Of a stretch of DNA of 5,797 nt, positions 1-4,717 are shown piece by piece (position 1 is the first letter of the stretch; the number at the start of each line of letters is the position of its first letter). The stretch is from positions 1 through 5,797 of the forward strand of contig WLKR01000083.1 of NCBI GenBank assembly GCA_009701115.1. Direction: 5' to 3'. The notes beneath the pieces are model-generated. The model searched no databases, was not told the DNA's origin, and saw only the letters and a program-made list of their open reading frames with translations. The translations under genes and the position numbers were made by a program. Source of the DNA: Actinomycetota bacterium (GTDB lineage: Bacteria > Actinomycetota > Acidimicrobiia > Acidimicrobiales > RAAP-2).

Positions 1-773
1 CGCATCCACTCAAACTGATCGGGCACGTCAGTGTGTTCAATCGCCAGTTGAAACACGCTGGTGCGACCGGTGCGCTTGCGGGTCTCATTCATCGCATCGG
101 CGAACGCAAATAACTCATCAAGTTCGGCGAACGTGCCGGGGACGAATTCGCCGTCTTTGGCTTTATGAAGTGACGTTCGTGATGTAGAGATTCCCATTGC
201 TCCGGCGCTCAACGCCTCCTCGGCCAACCGCTGCATTTGAGTTATGTCCTCGGCTGTGGCGGGCTCGTTCGCCGCGCCTCGTTCGGCCATGACGTAACCG
301 CGCAATGCCCCGTGGGCTAATTGAAATCCGTAGTCGATAACGCGAGGCTCTTTTTCAATCGCGTCTAGGAACTCGGGGAAGGACTCCCACGACCAAACAA
401 TTCCTTCGGTCAAAGCGGCACCGGGGATATCTTCGACACCCTCCATCAACTGGACTAACCACTCGTGGCTGTTGGGGCGGACGGGGGCGAAGCCGACGCC
501 ACAGTTGCCACCGACCACGGTGGTTACACCGTGCCAACTGGATGGGGTGAACCACGGATCCCAAGAGACCTGACCGTCGTAGTGCGTATGAATGTCGACA
601 AAGCCCGGTGTGACCAGTTGCCCCTTGGCATCGATTTCTCGAAGTCCGGCATCAACCGTTCCGGGTTCACCAACTTCGCTAATGACCGAACCCGTAATGG
701 CGATGTCGGCAATTCGTCCCGGAGCCCCGCTCCCATCAACGAGAAAGGCGTTGCGAATAACGATGTCAAACAT
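1..773 (-). CDS. N-acyl-D-amino-acid deacylase-type amidohydrolase, N-terminal part (3' end beyond window)
   Basis: Reading leftward from the ATG at 771-773 gives 257 codons with no stop before the window edge. The start MFDIVIRNAFLVDGSG is the usual amidohydrolase beta-strand opening. The metal-binding HTHYD follows (His62, His64, Asp66), then GNCGVGFAP with Cys91. This His-x-His plus Cys arrangement is that of the D-aminoacylase/N-acyl-D-amino-acid deacylase branch of the amidohydrolase superfamily, which hydrolyses N-acyl-D-amino acids or related amides in the cytoplasm. LAHGALRGYVM (residues 152-162) and AGAMGISTSRT (190-200) are also typical of this family. Full members are about 480-580 residues, so roughly half is missing, including the later metal ligands. 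No clear Shine-Dalgarno lies upstream; the start is chosen by alignment to the family's beginning. It is divergent from the TetR gene, which may regulate it. The substrate cannot be told from sequence; dihydroorotase- or hydantoinase-like activity is less likely because of the Cys motif. Confidence 0.9.
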   Translation of the reverse strand, partial: MFDIVIRNAFLVDGSGAPGRIADIAITGSVISEVGEPGTVDAGLREIDAKGQLVTPGFVDIHTHYDGQVSWDPWFTPSSWHGVTTVVGGNCGVGFAPVRPNSHEWLVQLMEGVEDIPGAALTEGIVWSWESFPEFLDAIEKEPRVIDYGFQLAHGALRGYVMAERGAANEPATAEDITQMQRLAEEALSAGAMGISTSRTSLHKAKDGEFVPGTFAELDELFAFADAMNETRKRTGRTSVFQLAIEHTDVPDQFEWM

Positions 774-928
774 GGCTTGAGCGTATCGCCAGATTCGCCC
801 CCACAGAAAACAGAGGAAAATTGGGCATAGTCACTGCGGGCTAAACATATTTCATTGGTTCGGATTTGACGGGCTTGGGTGGTTAACCCGAGAACGAGCA
901 CACCGACTGCGTGTCCTTGTAAGTCTTT

Positions 929-989
929 CGCGTCACTCGATGTGAAGTTGAGCAACTTCTAGAACCAACTCACGACAGAAAGTGACGCG
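929..989. repeat. 9-bp perfect inverted repeat enclosing the candidate operator
   Basis: CGCGTCACT at 929-937 and AGTGACGCG at 981-989 are exact reverse complements 43 bases apart, with the smaller palindrome 944-959 nested inside. Together they could form a branched hairpin in RNA or a paired protein-binding site. There is no T-run after the outer stem, so a terminator is unlikely. No function is assigned. Confidence 0.45.
944..959. promoter_or_regulatory. 16-bp near-palindrome, candidate TetR operator
   Basis: GAAGTTG (944-950) and CAACTTC (953-959) are exact reverse complements separated by AG. A two-fold symmetric site of this size is what a TetR-family dimer usually binds, and this one lies between the regulator and its divergent neighbour. 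It is 171 bases upstream of the amidohydrolase ATG and 244 bases upstream of the tetR ATG, which is rather far from either start. The symmetry is seen directly; the operator role is inferred. A short RNA hairpin is the alternative, although no T-run follows on either strand. Confidence 0.4.
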
Positions 990-1187
990 GAGAGCAGAAG
1001 CGGGTGACCTTGAGAAAAGCGAGGAGTTGCGTGGCGGATTACTCCGAACCGCTTAGGACAAATAACGAGCGGCACGGATCCTGCAAACTCAATCGCGGCA
1101 TTTTGGATCCATGTGCACCATGCGGGAGGTCGATATTGACCAACGTACGCGCTTCGTCGAATTGGCGTAGCGTGGTCTCCTATTCGC

Positions 1188-1193
1188 AGGAGG
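1188..1193 (+). promoter_or_regulatory. Strong ribosome binding site of the TetR gene
   Basis: AGGAGG sits 10 bases before the ATG at 1204. An in-frame TGA at 1195-1197 lies between it and the ATG, so translation in this frame cannot begin upstream. Together these fix the tetR start. Confidence 0.8.
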
Positions 1194-1203
1194 ATGAGAG
1201 GTA

Positions 1204-1857
1204 ATGACAAAAGCATCTGACTACCAGAACCAACTTCATCACACCGCTGAACTGCTAATAGCAACGGCCCTGGAATTGATGAAGTCAAAACCCTTCGATA
1301 AGGTCACCGTCGAGGAGGTTTTGAACACTTCCGGTGTTGCTCGCAGCTCTCTCTACCACCACTTCGAGGACTTTCACCACTTGATGGAAGTGGCGCTTAT
1401 CCGCCAATTCGCAAAAGACACACACGCTGCTATCGCCCAACTCATTACTACAGCTGACGGCACCGACTCCTTCGATAGGGCTCGTGAAGTCATCCACGAA
1501 TGGAGTCACTTCATTCAAGATGTTGGACGACGCCAGAACCGAATGGCCCGAATCGTCGCCATCGCCACCGCCGACCGCAACGAACGCTTTCGCCTCATAC
1601 TCTCCAAGGAACAGCAGAAAATCACTGATGGCTACACCGAGGTTTTTCGCATTGGGCAGGAGCGGGGATGGATTAATCCACGGCTTACACCAGCCTTTCT
1701 TGCCACGCTGCTGCAGGCCTATACGGTGGGCCGAGCCATTGATGACGTCTCGGCCACTTCACTCTCGAATGAAGAATGGCTATCCGGGATCGACATCCTC
1801 CAGGACACGTTCTTCCTGAATCCCGAACTCACCCGAGGGATCAATCCCTCTCAGTGA
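1204..1857 (+). CDS. TetR/AcrR-family transcriptional regulator
   Basis: This is a 217-residue protein, typical in length for TetR repressors. The N-terminal DNA-binding domain spans about residues 12-62. Helix 1 (HTAELLIATALELM) is followed by FDKVTVEEVLNTSGVARSSLYHHF, the classic TetR helix-turn-helix, with the recognition helix around 46-53 (ARSSLYHH). The remaining 150 residues are a mostly helical ligand-binding and dimerisation domain with no family-specific motif I recognise, so the inducer is unknown. The ATG is set by an AGGAGG 10 bases upstream and an in-frame stop just before it. It is transcribed away from the amidohydrolase and towards the toxin-antitoxin pair. By the usual logic of divergent TetR genes it probably represses itself and the amidohydrolase gene. 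A perfect palindrome lies 9 bases past its stop codon. Assignment to the family is secure; the target is inferred. Confidence 0.93.
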   Translation: MTKASDYQNQLHHTAELLIATALELMKSKPFDKVTVEEVLNTSGVARSSLYHHFEDFHHLMEVALIRQFAKDTHAAIAQLITTADGTDSFDRAREVIHEWSHFIQDVGRRQNRMARIVAIATADRNERFRLILSKEQQKITDGYTEVFRIGQERGWINPRLTPAFLATLLQAYTVGRAIDDVSATSLSNEEWLSGIDILQDTFFLNPELTRGINPSQ

Positions 1858-1866
1858 GCCATGACC

Positions 1867-1882
1867 GCACACCGCGGTGTGC
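1867..1882. repeat. Perfect 16-bp palindrome just downstream of tetR
   Basis: GCACACCG followed directly by CGGTGTGC is a perfect palindrome with no spacer, starting 9 bases after the tetR stop. As RNA it would need to open a loop, leaving a stem of about 6 bp, and no T-run follows on the plus strand, so it is a poor intrinsic terminator. It could be a protein-binding site or a weak 3' hairpin. It shares no obvious sequence with the palindrome at 944-959. Confidence 0.5.
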
Positions 1883-1925
1883 AAGGCGACCTGAACCGCT
1901 AGCACGCTTGTAGTTGGCGGGGACG

Positions 1926-1956
1926 TGGCTTCGCTGTGTTGCAACTTGGCTTCACT
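1926..1956. repeat. Short direct repeat, 10 bp with 21-bp period
   Basis: TGGCTTCGCT (1926-1935) and TGGCTTCACT (1947-1956) match at 9 of 10 bases and are 21 bases apart, close to two helical turns, in the gap between the convergent tetR and mazF genes. The repeat is real but short; chance is possible. Confidence 0.35.
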
Positions 1957-2028
1957 ATGAAACTCATTCGCCTCAGCGATGTTCCTGTCATTTCTGCAAA
2001 GGTGAAGGCTAAACAGGGAATGAGCCAA

Positions 2029-2349
2029 TCAAAAATGAAGGCCGACTACCAACGCTAGGGCCTCGTCCACAGCCCACATCTCTTCGACGCCAAGCCGACC
2101 AATCGCGTCACTCGTGCGACGGATATCGACGGCGGTCATTTGTTCGAGCAGGACGCGCGTCGATTCAGATTTGATTGTCACCTCAGGGCGAAACGTCGCG
2201 GCCAGGGCGCTCTGTGATGTCGGGGCCACCAGAACCGTTGACAACGGCGCGAGCACATCGCTCTGTATCACTACGGCGAAACGAGGGCCCTGCTGTTCAT
2301 GACCCGGGCGCGAGCTAGGCAAGAGCCGAACCACGTCACCCCTCGACAC
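2029..2349 (-). CDS. mazF: MazF/PemK-family toxin, mRNA-cleaving endoribonuclease
   Basis: This 106-residue protein, read from a GTG at 2347-2349, is the normal length for MazF. It opens with SRGDVVRL, the standard first strand, then GHEQQGPRFAVVIQSD (residues 16-31), STVLVAPTSQS (37-47), FRPEV (53-57) and TRVLLEQMTAVD (64-75). Arg23 and Thr44 align by motif with the catalytic Arg and Thr described for Bacillus subtilis MazF. Such toxins cleave single-stranded RNA at short specific sequences and arrest translation; the cut site here cannot be read from sequence. The GTG is preferred because the protein then begins exactly where the family does and GGAGAG lies 5 bases upstream; longer readings add an unrelated leader from the antitoxin region. 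It overlaps the antitoxin gene by 14 bases, implying translational coupling, and ends 171 bases from the convergent tetR. All expected residues are present, so it looks intact. Confidence 0.9.
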   Translation of the reverse strand: MSRGDVVRLLPSSRPGHEQQGPRFAVVIQSDVLAPLSTVLVAPTSQSALAATFRPEVTIKSESTRVLLEQMTAVDIRRTSDAIGRLGVEEMWAVDEALALVVGLHF

Positions 2350-2587
2350 GAAGGCTCTCCATAAACGCAGCAATCTCTTGCATCTCTTGTCGGTCTTGCT
2401 GATCGGCGGCGATAATTTCTGCCTCGCGCCGAATCGATTCACGACGAGCCAACTGCTCGGCGGCGACTCGTAACGCTTCTCTAATAGCTTCAGACCTCGT
2501 CAGACCAGAAGTCTCCAATGAGCGAAGGTGTCGCTGTGACTCGGCATCGAGTCGAAAGGAAATTGAGTGCGAAACGCGCGACGTCAT
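2336..2587 (-). CDS. Ribbon-helix-helix antitoxin (MazE-type partner)
   Basis: This is an 83-residue protein. Residues 7-45 (HSISFRLDAESQRHLRSLE, then TRSEAIREALRVAAEQ) show a short beta strand, a helix, a turn with TRSEAIREAL and a second helix: the ribbon-helix-helix (CopG/MetJ-like) DNA-binding fold. The rest is highly charged and helical (REAEIIAADQQDRQEMQEIAAFMESLRVEG), as expected of a tail that wraps and neutralises the toxin. It lies directly upstream of mazF and overlaps it by 14 bases, the normal antitoxin-first order. An in-frame stop at 2600-2602 limits the start to the ATG at 2585-2587; there is no clear Shine-Dalgarno, so the message may have a short weak leader. The palindrome just upstream suggests autorepression. 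It is called a MazE-type partner by position and function; many RHH antitoxins pair with MazF toxins without resembling E. coli MazE, so no symbol is given. Confidence 0.87.
   Translation of the reverse strand: MTSRVSHSISFRLDAESQRHLRSLETSGLTRSEAIREALRVAAEQLARRESIRREAEIIAADQQDRQEMQEIAAFMESLRVEG
2355..2360 (-). promoter_or_regulatory. Ribosome binding site that fixes the mazF GTG start
   Basis: On the minus strand GGAGAG lies inside the last codons of the antitoxin gene, 5 bases before the GTG at 2349. It supports the GTG and coupled translation of toxin after antitoxin. Confidence 0.65.
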
Positions 2588-2594
2588 GTCTGAA

Positions 2595-2617
2595 ATGTAT
2601 CACAAAACGTAATACAT
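2595..2617. promoter_or_regulatory. Palindromic operator of the toxin-antitoxin operon
   Basis: ATGTATCAC (2595-2603) and GTAATACAT (2609-2617) form 9-bp inverted arms with one mismatch around a 5-base spacer; the outer six bases are perfect. The site begins 8 bases upstream of the antitoxin ATG and overlaps the probable -10 element, which is where RHH antitoxins usually bind to repress their own operon. The symmetry is seen; binding is inferred. Confidence 0.62.
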
Positions 2618-2640
2618 AGTTTAATTACGCCTGAGCCCAA
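2613..2640 (-). promoter_or_regulatory. Probable promoter of the toxin-antitoxin operon
   Basis: On the minus strand TTGGGC (2635-2640) and TATGTA (2613-2618) are separated by 16 bases, in a locally AT-rich patch that contrasts with the flanking genes. Each hexamer matches the sigma70 consensus at only three or so positions, so this is tentative. The position, overlapping the palindrome, fits autoregulation. Confidence 0.4.
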
Positions 2641-2727
2641 AACACGGTGGTGTCCCCAGAAACGGTAGAAACCCGACTCCTAGCCAGGACGCTCGCCACG
2701 AACTGATGGCGCCACAGGGCCTCGAGG

Positions 2728-3159
2728 TCAGTCTTCCGACGAAAAACGAAAAACATTGGTTTCACGAGCTACGAATCCCATGCGGAGATAGAGGCGGTTG
2801 GCCGCTTCGCGCGAGGGACGACTCGTTAAGTCAACCGAAGTGGCACCCTTCGCTTTGGCCGCATCGAGTGCAGCCAGGGTGAGCGCCTCGCCCGCACCAA
2901 GTCCTCGGGCGCTTTCGTCAACGACAACGTCTTCAATCCATGCCCGAATTCCGGTGGGGATGGCGAAGACAGCCAGGGTGAGACTACCGACGATTTTCCC
3001 CTCGTGACGGGCCACAAACATTGTGATTGCGGGATCAGCGAGTACGCGACGTAGGACGTCTTCAGTGATGGGGTCAGCCGAGCTCGAAAGTTGTGGGATC
3101 AGTGTGGCGAGAGCCGCCGTTAGCTCTGCCGTTACTTCCGTTGCGATTTCAATATTCAC
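2728..3159 (-). CDS. GNAT-family N-acetyltransferase
   Basis: This 143-residue protein is read from a GTG at 3157-3159. The GNAT core is clear: FVARHEGKIVGSLTLAVF (residues 48-65), WIEDVVVDESARGLGAGEAL (74-93) carrying the acetyl-CoA pyrophosphate-binding R-G-L-G-A-G loop of motif A, and SREAANRLYLRMGF of motif B near the end. It would transfer an acetyl group from acetyl-CoA to an amine; the substrate is unknown. The GTG overlaps the stop of the upstream Nudix gene as GTGA, with GAGG 9 bases before it. This makes it better than a TTG six codons upstream, which lies inside the Nudix gene. It is therefore translationally coupled to the Nudix hydrolase and is the last gene of that run. The final residues NVFRFSSED are normal for the subgroup, so it appears complete. 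Confidence 0.9.
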   Translation of the reverse strand: MNIEIATEVTAELTAALATLIPQLSSSADPITEDVLRRVLADPAITMFVARHEGKIVGSLTLAVFAIPTGIRAWIEDVVVDESARGLGAGEALTLAALDAAKAKGATSVDLTSRPSREAANRLYLRMGFVARETNVFRFSSED

Positions 3160-3848
3160 GAGAAGTCGCCTCGCCAAATGGGGCTGCGCAGATCATCGTA
3201 GAAGACATCACGCTTTTCGCCGGAAATGGCGGCAAAGACATCGTCACCCCATCGTTCAACACCAAAGATTGGTGACGGCAGTGTTTCTCGAGTAAACCAG
3301 CCGGCGTCGGAGCATTCGAGTGGATGGGGATTCAGCTCGCCACCGATTTGTCGACAGAGAAAGAGCATCGAATAGAGGGGCATGCGTGACGTGCCGTGAC
3401 GCAACGTGTCGAGAATGCCCAGGAGGCGAATGGGCTCGACTTCGATGCCCGTTTCTTCTTCCACTTCCTTAACGACTACCTCAACTGCCGAATATCCAAC
3501 GTCGCAGTAGCCCGTGGGATAGAGCCAGACACCAGAATCGGCCCGTTGAATCAGAAGCAGCTCACCCTTGTCGTTCATCACCGCCGCACCGACGGCTACC
3601 TTCGGCGTGACGTACCCCGCACGGCCAGGTTGGACTTGGCCCATCCAGTTGGCCACGTGGCCCTCGCCGTCGAGGCCATCGAGAGCACCTTCATCGGCGT
3701 GAGCTCGGATATCACCGGCCACCTTGAGGACTTCTTCGAACCGTTCACGCTCGTACTGCGACTCGGTAAAGGCGAGGCCCGTTCGGGCGATAGCGGCCAG
3801 GGACTCCGCCCAGCGAAGTAAGTGGCGCTCCCCTACTGAATCGGTCAC
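3156..3848 (-). CDS. Nudix hydrolase with N-terminal helical domain and altered Nudix box
   Basis: This is a 230-residue protein. Residues 7-50 (ERHLLRWAESLAAIARTGLAFTES, then charged helices) resemble the N-terminal extension found on COG1051-type Nudix hydrolases that act on ADP-ribose or other nucleoside diphosphate-X compounds. The catalytic domain starts near VTPKVAVGAAV (80-90). The Nudix box is G113-YCDVG-Y119-SAVEVVV-K127-E128-V-E-E-E-T-G134-I. The EExG metal-binding end is intact, but the first Glu of the consensus is Tyr119 and the Arg is Lys127. A C-terminal stretch (ERWGDDVFAAISGEKRDVFYDDLRSPIWRG in pieces) is also characteristic but not a domain I can name. The start is a GTG at 3846-3848, only 20 bases after the chdC stop and without a good Shine-Dalgarno; no better in-frame start fits the N-terminal domain. 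It overlaps the GNAT gene by four bases. Substrate is unknown. Confidence 0.87.
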   Translation of the reverse strand: MTDSVGERHLLRWAESLAAIARTGLAFTESQYERERFEEVLKVAGDIRAHADEGALDGLDGEGHVANWMGQVQPGRAGYVTPKVAVGAAVMNDKGELLLIQRADSGVWLYPTGYCDVGYSAVEVVVKEVEEETGIEVEPIRLLGILDTLRHGTSRMPLYSMLFLCRQIGGELNPHPLECSDAGWFTRETLPSPIFGVERWGDDVFAAISGEKRDVFYDDLRSPIWRGDFS

Positions 3849-3868
3849 AGCTATGACGCTAGCAACGA

Positions 3869-4555
3869 CTAGGCGATTGCCGCGGCGAAGACTTCATCCA
3901 CGGTGCCGACGAGACCGGTGTAAAACTGGCCGAATTCTCCGTAGAGCGTGGAAGCTTCATCAAAACGCATGGTGTAAACGCAGTCCTTGAGATCGTCCAC
4001 GTGGACTCCGAACAACGTCACGCCCCACTCCCAGTCATCCAGACCCGTAGAACCCGTTACTACCTGAACGATGCGACCCTTAAAGGTGCGACCAGACTTG
4101 CCGTGTTCGCGCATGAGCTGATCGCGCTCGTCGTAGGGCAGCGAGTACCAGTTGTTGTCATCACCACGACGCTTCGACATGGGGTAGAAGCAAAAGGCGG
4201 TCATGCCCTCGGGAGGCAGGACCGGGTAGAGACGGGCGTTGAGCATCTCTTCGGGCATGCCCTGGGAGTACTCACTCACTTCCGTCACCGAGACGTAACT
4301 TTCGGAAACAAACAGGCCAGCTCCTTGGATCTTCGACTGAAAGGTACGGAGGTCCCACAAGTTCTCACCCAAAACCATGAAGCAGACGTCGGCCTTAGCG
4401 CCCATGATGGCGGCCGTCACGACTTGGAGACCCTTGGAGTGGGCGTAGGTCACTGCGTCATGCACTGCTACGACATCGACGACATCGGTGGGGTGGCAGA
4501 ACAGGTGAATAACGTTCAAACCCTTTGAGGGGCTGAGTGCGGCAGGCGTGGTCAT
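3869..4555 (-). CDS. chdC: Coproheme decarboxylase (ChdC/HemQ, chlorite dismutase family)
   Basis: This is a 228-residue protein, typical for the family. It catalyses the last step of the coproporphyrin-dependent haem pathway, peroxide-driven oxidative decarboxylation of two propionates of Fe-coproporphyrin III to give haem b. The diagnostic block is YPMSKRR (residues 124-130), NWYSLP, EHGKSGR (150-156), VQVVTGSTGLDDWEWGVTLF and YTMRFDEASTLYGEFG. Tyr124 matches the catalytic Tyr and His151 the proximal haem ligand; their spacing of 27 equals that of Tyr145 and His172 in Staphylococcus aureus. Gln164, 13 residues after the His, occupies the position of the distal Gln of Firmicutes enzymes. True chlorite dismutase is unlikely because that activity needs a distal Arg and the YPMSKRR-NWY motif marks ChdC. 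The ATG at 4553-4555 is chosen by length; the Shine-Dalgarno is weak. It leads the Nudix-GNAT run. Confidence 0.93.
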   Translation of the reverse strand: MTTPAALSPSKGLNVIHLFCHPTDVVDVVAVHDAVTYAHSKGLQVVTAAIMGAKADVCFMVLGENLWDLRTFQSKIQGAGLFVSESYVSVTEVSEYSQGMPEEMLNARLYPVLPPEGMTAFCFYPMSKRRGDDNNWYSLPYDERDQLMREHGKSGRTFKGRIVQVVTGSTGLDDWEWGVTLFGVHVDDLKDCVYTMRFDEASTLYGEFGQFYTGLVGTVDEVFAAAIA

Positions 4556-4668
4556 ATCTTCATGCTACGGCGAGCATCGAGGTGGTCGCACCCGGGCGGA
4601 GGGCGTGATGCCAATCGAGGAGATACGGAGTACGCCGCGAGGGACCGTACCTACTGGTCCGTAATTGC
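4556..4668 (-). promoter_or_regulatory. Leader/promoter region of the chdC run, elements not resolved
   Basis: Because a strong terminator closes groEL, chdC should have its own promoter in these roughly 110 bases. I find no convincing -35/-10 pair. A 5-bp inverted repeat (GGACC 4642-4646 with GGTCC 4656-4660) may be an operator but is short. The region is otherwise unremarkable and GC-rich. Confidence 0.3.
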
Positions 4669-4699
4669 AAAGTGCCGGGGCCAATGGCCCCGGCACTTT
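4669..4699 (-). terminator. Intrinsic terminator of groEL
   Basis: AAAGTGCCGGGGCC (4669-4682) and GGCCCCGGCACTTT (4686-4699) form a perfect 14-bp stem with a 3-base loop, beginning 18 bases after the groEL stop. On the minus strand the stem ends in TTT and is followed by GCAATTACGG, so the U-tract is short but the GC-rich stem is very stable. The element is symmetric, but no plus-strand gene leads into it, so it serves groEL. Confidence 0.87.
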
Positions 4700-4717
4700 C
4701 AACAAAACGCTGACGAT

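Larger units (their letters stand above)
774..1203. other. Divergent intergenic region with palindromic elements, no convincing gene
   Basis: This stretch separates the divergent amidohydrolase and tetR genes and should hold both promoters. Short open frames occur on both strands, but none has a recognisable motif or a fitting ribosome binding site. The structured part is 874-989: a 7-bp stem with one G-U pair (874-880 with 886-892), a 16-bp near-palindrome (944-959) and a 9-bp inverted repeat (929-937 with 981-989). Two GGATCC hexamers lie 29 bases apart (1076-1081, 1105-1110). A possible tetR -35, TTGACC, is at 1136-1141, but no good -10 follows it at the usual distance. At 430 bases it is long for a simple divergent promoter. 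I see no tRNA or recognisable pseudogene here. Confidence 0.6.

Noticed and set aside
524..955. Minus-strand 143-codon frame overlapping the amidohydrolase start
   Set aside because: It lies in another frame from the amidohydrolase, whose HTHYD and GNCG motifs are certain; its translation is not protein-like.
774..1203. tRNA, insertion sequence end or CRISPR repeat in the long gap
   Set aside because: No cloverleaf with a usable T-arm, no transposase remnant and no regularly spaced repeats were found; the inverted repeats are too short and isolated to define an element.
959..1288. Minus-strand 109-codon frame crossing the tetR start
   Set aside because: No motif, no ribosome binding site, and it overlaps the tetR start region, which is well supported on the other strand.
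1957..2058. Plus-strand 33-codon frame beginning MKLIRLSDVPV in the tetR-mazF gap
   Set aside because: No Shine-Dalgarno, no recognised family, and its end overlaps the 3' end of mazF on the other strand. It might be a gene remnant but nothing supports it.
2350..2442. Longer mazF reading beginning at 2442
   Set aside because: The added 31 residues are out-of-frame antitoxin sequence and not part of any MazF; the GTG with GGAGAG fits the family start.
2682..2727. Possible terminator after the GNAT gene
   Set aside because: Only a 5-bp CGCCA/TGGCG stem with an 8-base loop and no T-run on the minus strand; too weak to call.
3160..3177. TTG start for the GNAT gene six codons upstream
   Set aside because: The GTG at 3157-3159 has GAGG 9 bases upstream and the GTGA stop-start overlap; the TTG would lie deeper in the Nudix gene and add residues outside the family.
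4001..4528. Long plus-strand open frame (175 codons) opposite chdC
   Set aside because: It is antisense to a clearly coding, family-matched gene and its translation has no recognisable motif; a consequence of codon bias.
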